A stretch of DNA of 20,230 bases from Ruminococcus sp. UBA4275 (GTDB taxonomy: Bacteria; Bacillota; Clostridia; Oscillospirales; Ruminococcaceae), in NCBI GenBank assembly GCA_002395085.1, contig DGVV01000026.1, positions 1-20,230 on the forward strand, written 5' to 3'. Under the pieces are notes generated by a model. It had not been told where the DNA came from, did not search any database, and saw nothing but the letters and a program-made list of their open reading frames with translations. Numbering within the stretch: position 1 is the stretch's first letter; the number at the start of each line of letters is the position of its first letter. Shown piece after piece: positions 15,836-20,230 of the stretch. The position numbers and the translations under genes are program-made.

Positions 15836-15856
15836 TGCCTGAGGCTTTGCTATAAT
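15802..15856 (+). promoter_or_regulatory. Operator and promoter B (ABC operon), within the kinase 3' end
   Basis: TTACATTTTGTTTAC (15803-15817), 7 bases, TGAATACTTGATGC (15825-15838), 9 bases, then TGC-TATAAT (15848-15856). Element identities and spacings match operator A at 10505-10559. The direct repeat is ATTACA at 15802 and TTTACA at 15813, 11 bases apart. The -35 position again reads ATACTT. The kinase stop codon (15833-15835) lies inside the second conserved block. Transcription would start near 15863, about 47 bases before the first permease gene. Confidence 0.75.
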
Positions 15857-15872
15857 ATTAGCAGAGCCTCAG
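15839..15872 (+). terminator. Terminator-like hairpin containing the promoter B -10 box
   Basis: CTGAGGCTTTGCTA (15839-15852) pairs with TAGCAGAGCCTCAG (15859-15872): 14 pairs with one T-G wobble, and a 6-base loop TAATAT. It begins 4 bases after the kinase stop. The downstream ATTTATAATG is only weakly T-rich, so it may be a partial terminator or an RNA 3'-end protector. The -10 TATAAT (15851-15856) straddles the stem and loop. Transcripts starting at promoter B would lack the 5' arm, while read-through transcripts from the kinase would fold it. Confidence 0.6.
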
Positions 15873-15909
15873 ATTTATAATGTATATCGTTTCCGGAGGT
15901 GAAACAGCA

Positions 15910-16536
15910 ATGAACAGTCTCGGCAATGATCTCTGGCGTGCAGTCTGGTCGGTACCCTTTCTGCTCGCCGTGCTGATTCAGTTTTTCATTTTGCAGACAA
16001 GCGGTTTTCAGTCAGAACTCTATCACATGAGCGTACCGCTGGTCTGCACCTTTCCATATACCTGCGCATGGCTGGATGAATCCCGCAGCGGATTCACGAA
16101 ACTTGCGCTGCCCCGCACCTCGGTTTTCTGGTACATCGCAGGGAAATTCATCGCGTGTGCCGCGGCGGGCGGGCTTGCGGAACTGGCTGCCGCGCTGCTG
16201 CTTCAGCATACGAAACCGCAGAATGATCTGCCGGAAGATCTCGCGCTGATTTTCCTGTGCGGTGCATTCTGGGCAGGAATCGCAGCGCTGCTGGCGGCGG
16301 CATCCGGAAGCAAGTATTCGGCTTACGGCGGGGCATTTGTGCTGTGCTATTTTCTGGTGATTCTGCATGAGCGTTACTGGAAAGCCTGCTACTTTCTCGA
16401 TCCCGCAGAGTGGCTTTCACCGCAGCAGCCCTGGATGCTTGGGACAGACGGTGTGAAGCTGATGCTGGGCGGACTGCTGCTGCTGACGGGTCTCAGTTAC
16501 GCGCTGATTCTGGAGAGGAGGCTTTCTCATGGTTAA
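15910..16536 (+). CDS. ABC-2-like transporter permease, small
   Basis: 208 residues, five to six hydrophobic helices (roughly 11-30, 75-98, 112-130, 136-153, 178-200). Between helix 1 and the next one is a hydrophilic segment with the sequence LDESRSGFTKLALPR, a pattern common in small ABC-2 permeases of Firmicutes. I chose the ATG at 15910 because GGAGGTGA lies 7 bases upstream; an in-frame ATG at 15880 has no ribosome site. It overlaps the next gene by 8 bases. With the second permease and the BcrA-like ATPase it would form an exporter. The substrate (for example peptide, lipid or antibiotic) is not visible. Confidence 0.82.
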   Translation: MNSLGNDLWRAVWSVPFLLAVLIQFFILQTSGFQSELYHMSVPLVCTFPYTCAWLDESRSGFTKLALPRTSVFWYIAGKFIACAAAGGLAELAAALLLQHTKPQNDLPEDLALIFLCGAFWAGIAALLAAASGSKYSAYGGAFVLCYFLVILHERYWKACYFLDPAEWLSPQQPWMLGTDGVKLMLGGLLLLTGLSYALILERRLSHG

Positions 16537-17425
16537 GGCAATCCGGCAGGTTCTGATTCTGACGGCGGTGAATTTCCGGCGGTGGCGGCGCAGTCCGCAG
16601 ATCTGGCTTGCCTTCGGGCTTGGATTCATCGCGTGTTTCCTGCTGACGGATAAAACCGTACAGTTTGCGGAGAATCACGGCACAGTCATGCAGATGTTTG
16701 AACCGTTCATCTGGACATTCGGAGATGCAAAGTCGATCCTGCTGATTTCGCTGTGTCTGCTGCTGCTGTTCTCAGATATGCCGCATCTTGGGGCGGAAGT
16801 GCCGCTGATGCTGATTCGCACAAGCCGGATGCGGTGGATGGCGGCACAGATTCTCTATCTGATGCTGGCGACGCTGCTGTTCACGGCATTTATTCTGGTT
16901 TCAAGCTGCATTCTCTGTGCAAATTACGCCTTCCCTGCAAATCAGTGGAGTGAAACAGCAGCAGTTCTGGGTTACTCGAAAATCGGGCAGAGTATTGCGA
17001 TTCCGGCATTTGTAAAGGTGCTGGAGCTGACGCTGCCGTATCCCTGCACACTGCACATTTTCCTGCTGATGCTGGGCTATTCGATGTCGCTTTCGAGTGT
17101 GATGTTTCTGTGCAATCTCCTGCGGGACAGGCTTGGCATGACAGCAGGCGTGATGTTCAGCGGATTCGGGCTGTTCCTGAATCCGGAAATCATCTCGGAA
17201 TGGTTTCATCTTTCGGAATACCGCATCCGCACGGCAAATGTGCTGTTCGGATGGTTGTCGCCGCTCAATCACGCGACTTATTATATGCACAATTTCGGCT
17301 ATGACGATCTGCCGCGGCTGCAAACCTCGTACCTGATCTTTGCGGGGACTGCACTGGTGATGTTTGCACTGGCATTTCTGCGGGCGCGGCGGTACGCATT
17401 CCGCTTCACTGGAACGGAGAGGTGA
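16529..17425 (+). CDS. ABC-2-like transporter permease, large
   Basis: 298 residues with about six membrane helices (roughly 20-40, 72-88, 105-130, 165-195, 205-222, 265-290). The start overlaps the previous stop by 8 bases and carries an AGGAGG site, and the stop overlaps the region just before the ATPase start. It is the second membrane subunit of the exporter. The segments LIRTSRMRWMAAQ and YSMSLSSVMFLCNLLRDRLG resemble bacterial ABC-2 family loops, but this is a topology-based call and no substrate motif is seen. Confidence 0.83.
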   Translation: MVKAIRQVLILTAVNFRRWRRSPQIWLAFGLGFIACFLLTDKTVQFAENHGTVMQMFEPFIWTFGDAKSILLISLCLLLLFSDMPHLGAEVPLMLIRTSRMRWMAAQILYLMLATLLFTAFILVSSCILCANYAFPANQWSETAAVLGYSKIGQSIAIPAFVKVLELTLPYPCTLHIFLLMLGYSMSLSSVMFLCNLLRDRLGMTAGVMFSGFGLFLNPEIISEWFHLSEYRIRTANVLFGWLSPLNHATYYMHNFGYDDLPRLQTSYLIFAGTALVMFALAFLRARRYAFRFTGTER

Positions 17426-17430
17426 TCAAA

Positions 17431-18084
17431 ATGAACGAAAACACAGGGATTTCTGCTTTGCACGTATACAAATCCTTCGGCAAAGAGACCGTTCTGCGCG
17501 ATGTTTCGCTGACGGTCAGGCGCGGCGAAATTGCAGGGCTTGTGGGCAACAACGGCAGCGGCAAAACGGTTTTCATGAAGTGCATCTGCGGCTTCCTGAC
17601 GCCCGACAGCGGCGAGATTACGGTCGGCGGACGGCGCATCGGCAAAGACTGCGATTTTCCGGAGAGTCTGGGACTGATCATCGAGACGCCGGGCTTTCTG
17701 CCGAATATGAGCGGCTACCGTAATCTGCGGACGCTTGCCGCGCTGCGCGGGCGCATCGGCAGGGGAGAGATCCTCGAAACGCTGCGGCGTGTGGGACTCT
17801 ATGAGGCACGGCGCAAACCGGTCGCGAAATATTCGCTGGGAATGCGGCAGCGCCTCGGCATTGCACAGGCGATCATGGAGGATCCGGATGTACTGATTCT
17901 CGATGAGCCGTTCAACGGTCTGGATGCGGCGGCGGTCGCGCAGATGCGGGCGCTGCTGCTGGAACTGAAGGCGCAGGGCAAGGCGATTCTGCTGGCAAGC
18001 CATAACGCGGAGGACATCCGCACACTCTGCGATGACGTACATGAAATGCAGGTGCAGACTGCGGGAAATGGAGAAGAAAAATGA
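17431..18084 (+). CDS. ABC transporter ATP-binding protein (BcrA-like)
   Basis: 217 residues, one complete nucleotide-binding domain. Walker A is GNNGSGKT (39-46), the Q-loop region reads IIETPGFLPNMSGYRNL (Glu in place of Gln, as in BcrA-type proteins), and the signature is YSLGMRQRLGIAQAI (134-148). Walker B is VLILDEP (154-160) and the switch histidine is His191 in ASHNAED. It energises the two permeases upstream. An alternative GTG start at 17422 overlaps the preceding stop; I prefer the ATG at 17431 because AGAGGTGA is correctly spaced before it. At 217 residues it lacks the C-terminal extension of many BcrA relatives. Its stop overlaps the next start (ATGA). Confidence 0.95.
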   Translation: MNENTGISALHVYKSFGKETVLRDVSLTVRRGEIAGLVGNNGSGKTVFMKCICGFLTPDSGEITVGGRRIGKDCDFPESLGLIIETPGFLPNMSGYRNLRTLAALRGRIGRGEILETLRRVGLYEARRKPVAKYSLGMRQRLGIAQAIMEDPDVLILDEPFNGLDAAAVAQMRALLLELKAQGKAILLASHNAEDIRTLCDDVHEMQVQTAGNGEEK

Positions 18085-19445
18085 AGCTGATACAATTGAT
18101 TTCGCCTTTGCTTGCGATGATGATGATGACCGTTCCGGCATCGGCAAAGGAGCTTGCAGATGAACCGGAGTTACCGATGCCGGATGCACCTGTGCTGGCA
18201 ATCGACAATGCACGTACCTACGAGAATATGCAGCAAAGCTATGCGGCGGGCTATGAGCCGGAGATTCAGGGCGATTACGCGGTGGTTGTGCTGCCGCTGG
18301 TCTGCGAATCGGGCGATGCACCGGATTCCGTGCGCGTTTCTCTGGATCTCGGCGGCGGAAGCAGCCCGTTTGTGGTGAAGAATTACGAGCAGACCGTTCC
18401 GCTGGCATCGCATCCGGCAGAAGACGGCAGCATCAATCTGTGCTATCTTGCGGAATTCTGGCTTGCAATGCGCGGTGACCGCATCAACGGCAGCTATCCC
18501 GTACAGATGCAGGTACAGGGCGGCGAAAACTATACGGTCTATGTGAATATCAGTGACGGCATTGACCCCGATGCAAAGGACGACGAACCTGTCATGACCG
18601 AGACACAGCCGCCGGAGGATCCGGTTGTGCTGATGCCGAAGCTGCTGGTACAGACGGTTGCAGGCAACAACGTGCAGGCGGGCGGCGAAACCGAACTGCG
18701 CATCACGCTGCTGAACACCTCGCGCACGCAGGCGCTCGAAAACCTGACCGTGACGGCGGTGCTGCCGGAACAGTTTACATCCGATGATGCTTCGGATACG
18801 CATTATCATGCGCAGGTGGCGGCGGGTGCTTCGTGGGAGGAGGTCTTCCGCTGCAGGACATCTGCGGGTGTTCCGGCGGGAACATATAATATCCCGCTGC
18901 AATTTGATTACGCATACGGCAAGGGCATGAACGGCAGCGGCAGCGCACAGGTCCGCGTGACGGTCACGCAGCCGCTGGAAATGGAGTTTCCGAGGGTCAT
19001 CCTGCCGGCGGAGGCGGTCGTATCTGATCGGCTGACGCTGCATATTCAGGCGATCAATCTCAGCCGCTGCGATGCGGGCAATGTCCGCGCAGAACTGGAT
19101 TGTGCGGGGCTGCTGCCAGAGGGAACGGCGTTTATCGGAGATGTTGCAGGCGGCACATCCGGCGCGGTTGACCTGAACGTACAGGTCAGCACGAAATCCG
19201 GCGGTGAACTGTACGGCGAGACTGCCGGCAAGCTGACCTTCCGCTATAACGCTGCGGACGGTACGGAATATACCTTTGAGCAGCCCGTGAAAATCACGCT
19301 GAAATCACCGTTTTCCGAGCGCAGATCTGAACCGGAACAGGCGAGTCCGCTCTGGTGGATCGGCATTATGGGCGTGATTGGCGGCGGCATTGTGCTGCTG
19401 TGTGCGGTGCTGATCCTGCGCGCAAAAAGGAGGGGGCGCACATGA
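18081..19445 (+). CDS. Secreted, C-terminally anchored Ig-like (NEW3/CARDB-like) protein
   Basis: 454 residues. A signal peptide with a Met-rich hydrophobic core ends near ASA (about residue 22). The body is beta-rich: an N-terminal module (about 40-165) then two Ig-like repeats. The first starts near residue 190 (LVQTVAGNNVQAGGETELRI, with LLNTSRTQALENLTVTAVLP); the second starts near 300 (EAVVSDRLTLHIQAINLSR, then NVRAELD). The wording 'lasting pairs of conserved Asn with a following Leu-Asn' matches NEW3/CARDB-type adhesion or scaffold modules often found beside ABC transporters. A C-terminal membrane helix (about 424-446) ends in RAKRRGRT, which keeps the protein on the cell surface. An ATGA overlap couples it to the ATPase. 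Confidence 0.75.
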   Translation: MKLIQLISPLLAMMMMTVPASAKELADEPELPMPDAPVLAIDNARTYENMQQSYAAGYEPEIQGDYAVVVLPLVCESGDAPDSVRVSLDLGGGSSPFVVKNYEQTVPLASHPAEDGSINLCYLAEFWLAMRGDRINGSYPVQMQVQGGENYTVYVNISDGIDPDAKDDEPVMTETQPPEDPVVLMPKLLVQTVAGNNVQAGGETELRITLLNTSRTQALENLTVTAVLPEQFTSDDASDTHYHAQVAAGASWEEVFRCRTSAGVPAGTYNIPLQFDYAYGKGMNGSGSAQVRVTVTQPLEMEFPRVILPAEAVVSDRLTLHIQAINLSRCDAGNVRAELDCAGLLPEGTAFIGDVAGGTSGAVDLNVQVSTKSGGELYGETAGKLTFRYNAADGTEYTFEQPVKITLKSPFSERRSEPEQASPLWWIGIMGVIGGGIVLLCAVLILRAKRRGRT

Positions 19446-20149
19446 AGCTGCTGCGTCTCTGGCGGACAAATGACCGCTTCAAGCTTGCGGTACTGCTGCT
19501 GCTGCTGACGGTGTATCTGCTGGGCTATGCCGGAGTGCAGGCGGGCAGGTATCTGCGGTGGATGCTTGCTCCTGCGGAGTATGTCTGCACATATACAGAT
19601 TCCTATGCATCCGCTGCGGCAAAACTGGAAGGCAGCGAGAATATCAGTGCATACAGTCCGCAGATCACACAAAATGCGGAGATTGGCAGGGAGTCCATGC
19701 AGGTGACGCTGCTGTCTGCGCGGTATCTGAGCGATGTGTTCGGGGTTGACCCTGTGACGCATACCGTGTGGATGAACCGCACAGCGTTTGCAAAGTTTTG
19801 CGGGGAAAAGGCGGAGAATCCGGCGGCGCTTACGATGACGCTGGACGGTCATCGCACGGAAATGACGGCGGTGTGCCTTGGGAATCTGCCGGAGGATGCG
19901 CCCTATGCGGTGATGCAGGCATCGGAATCCGCGCTGCGGGAGACAAATCTGATGCGTGTCTGCGTGAAAGAGCGGAATTCTGCTGTCCTGATGCATCTGG
20001 GGATGAACATCACAGAACCGGAAAAGCAGACCGCGGCGGAGTATGAGCAAATCCTCATGCTGACGCGGGTGCGGTTCGCGGTGCTTTCTGCGGCGCTTGC
20101 GATCCTTGCCGCCTTTCTGAGCGGGCGGGCAGCGCACGCCGGGAGCTAG
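19442..20149 (+). CDS. Two-helix membrane protein with outside domain (MacB-like?)
   Basis: 235 residues from the ATG at 19442, which overlaps the preceding stop (ATGA) and has AAAAGGAGGGGG upstream. One membrane helix lies at about 14-32, an outside domain at about 45-200, and a second helix near 207-227. The outside domain has the rhythm of MacB/FtsX periplasmic core domains (VTLLSARYLSDVFGVDP, then TAFAKFCGE, then LDGHRTEMTAVCLGN), but only two helices are present where FtsX/MacB proteins have four. It may be a shortened accessory subunit of the exporter. This family call is tentative. It is the last gene of the ABC operon. Confidence 0.6.
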   Translation: MKLLRLWRTNDRFKLAVLLLLLTVYLLGYAGVQAGRYLRWMLAPAEYVCTYTDSYASAAAKLEGSENISAYSPQITQNAEIGRESMQVTLLSARYLSDVFGVDPVTHTVWMNRTAFAKFCGEKAENPAALTMTLDGHRTEMTAVCLGNLPEDAPYAVMQASESALRETNLMRVCVKERNSAVLMHLGMNITEPEKQTAAEYEQILMLTRVRFAVLSAALAILAAFLSGRAAHAGS

Positions 20150-20169
20150 ACGATCCTTCATCATCCGGA

Positions 20170-20205
20170 AATGCCCCGAAGCGTTTGAAAGCGCTTCGGG
20201 GCATT
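20170..20205 (+). terminator. Strong hairpin at the end of the ABC operon
   Basis: A perfect 14-bp stem (20170-20183 with 20192-20205, arm AATGCCCCGAAGCG) encloses the 8-base loop TTTGAAAG. It lies 20 bases after the last stop codon. No T run follows on either strand, so it is either an atypical terminator or an RNA-stabilising 3' hairpin. Confidence 0.6.
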
Positions 20206-20218
20206 GCAGTCTGTAGAT

Positions 20219-20230
20219 AAAGTGTCTCCG
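20219..20230 (-). repeat. 12-bp inverted repeat, right copy
   Basis: Reverse-complement partner of 7-18. It ends exactly at the window edge, so its full length cannot be judged. Confidence 0.5.

Noticed and set aside
7..20230. Composite transposon bounded by the 12-bp inverted repeats
   Set aside because: No transposase, integrase or target-site duplication is visible, and the enclosed genes include core pheST and tgt.

Overview
The window looks like a chromosomal segment of a GC-rich, low-motility gut or rumen Firmicute, most likely a Ruminococcus-type member of the Oscillospiraceae. This is inferred from strong GGAGG ribosome binding sites, consensus sigma-A promoters (TTGACA-17-TATAAT), lipoprotein signal peptides, a GH5 endoglucanase and lipoproteins of a clostridial type. 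No mobile element, CRISPR array, rRNA or tRNA was found.

Layout. (1) 1-4310, minus strand: pheS-pheT plus a SAM-dependent methyltransferase in one operon, read from a clear sigma-A promoter at 4281-4309 and ending at a hairpin at 32-58. (2) 4332-5991, minus strand: a three-gene operon with a perfect consensus promoter. It encodes a minimal MotA/TolQ/ExbB-type proton channel and two proteins that look like ExbD/TolR relatives, which is unusual in a lineage without an outer membrane. (3) 5992-6200: non-coding, with several inverted repeats and a six-T run. (4) 6201-8242, plus strand: tgt (queuine/preQ1 tRNA-ribosyltransferase) followed by a PP2C-type Ser/Thr phosphatase. (5) 8296-10474, plus strand: a lipid-anchored GH5 endoglucanase and an unrecognised cytoplasmic protein, closed by a terminator. 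(6) 10505-20205, plus strand: two tandem paralogous lipoproteins, an OmpR-family response regulator, a HAMP histidine kinase, two ABC-2-like permeases, a BcrA-like ATPase, a secreted/anchored Ig-like (NEW3/CARDB-like) protein and a two-helix membrane protein with a large outside domain.

The most interesting part is region 6. The promoter before the lipoprotein/two-component operon and the promoter before the ABC operon share an extended motif with fixed spacing: TTACATTTTGTTTAC, 7 nt, TGAATACTTGATGC, 9 nt, TGnTATRAT. The first block is an 11-nt-period direct repeat, as expected for an OmpR-family regulator. The two operons are therefore probably one regulon under the encoded response regulator, with autoregulation. 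The second copy lies inside the 3' end of the kinase gene, and its -10 box sits in the apex of a terminator-like hairpin. I infer a cell-envelope sensing and export system made of surface lipoproteins, sensor, regulator, ABC exporter and accessory extracellular proteins; its substrate is unknown.
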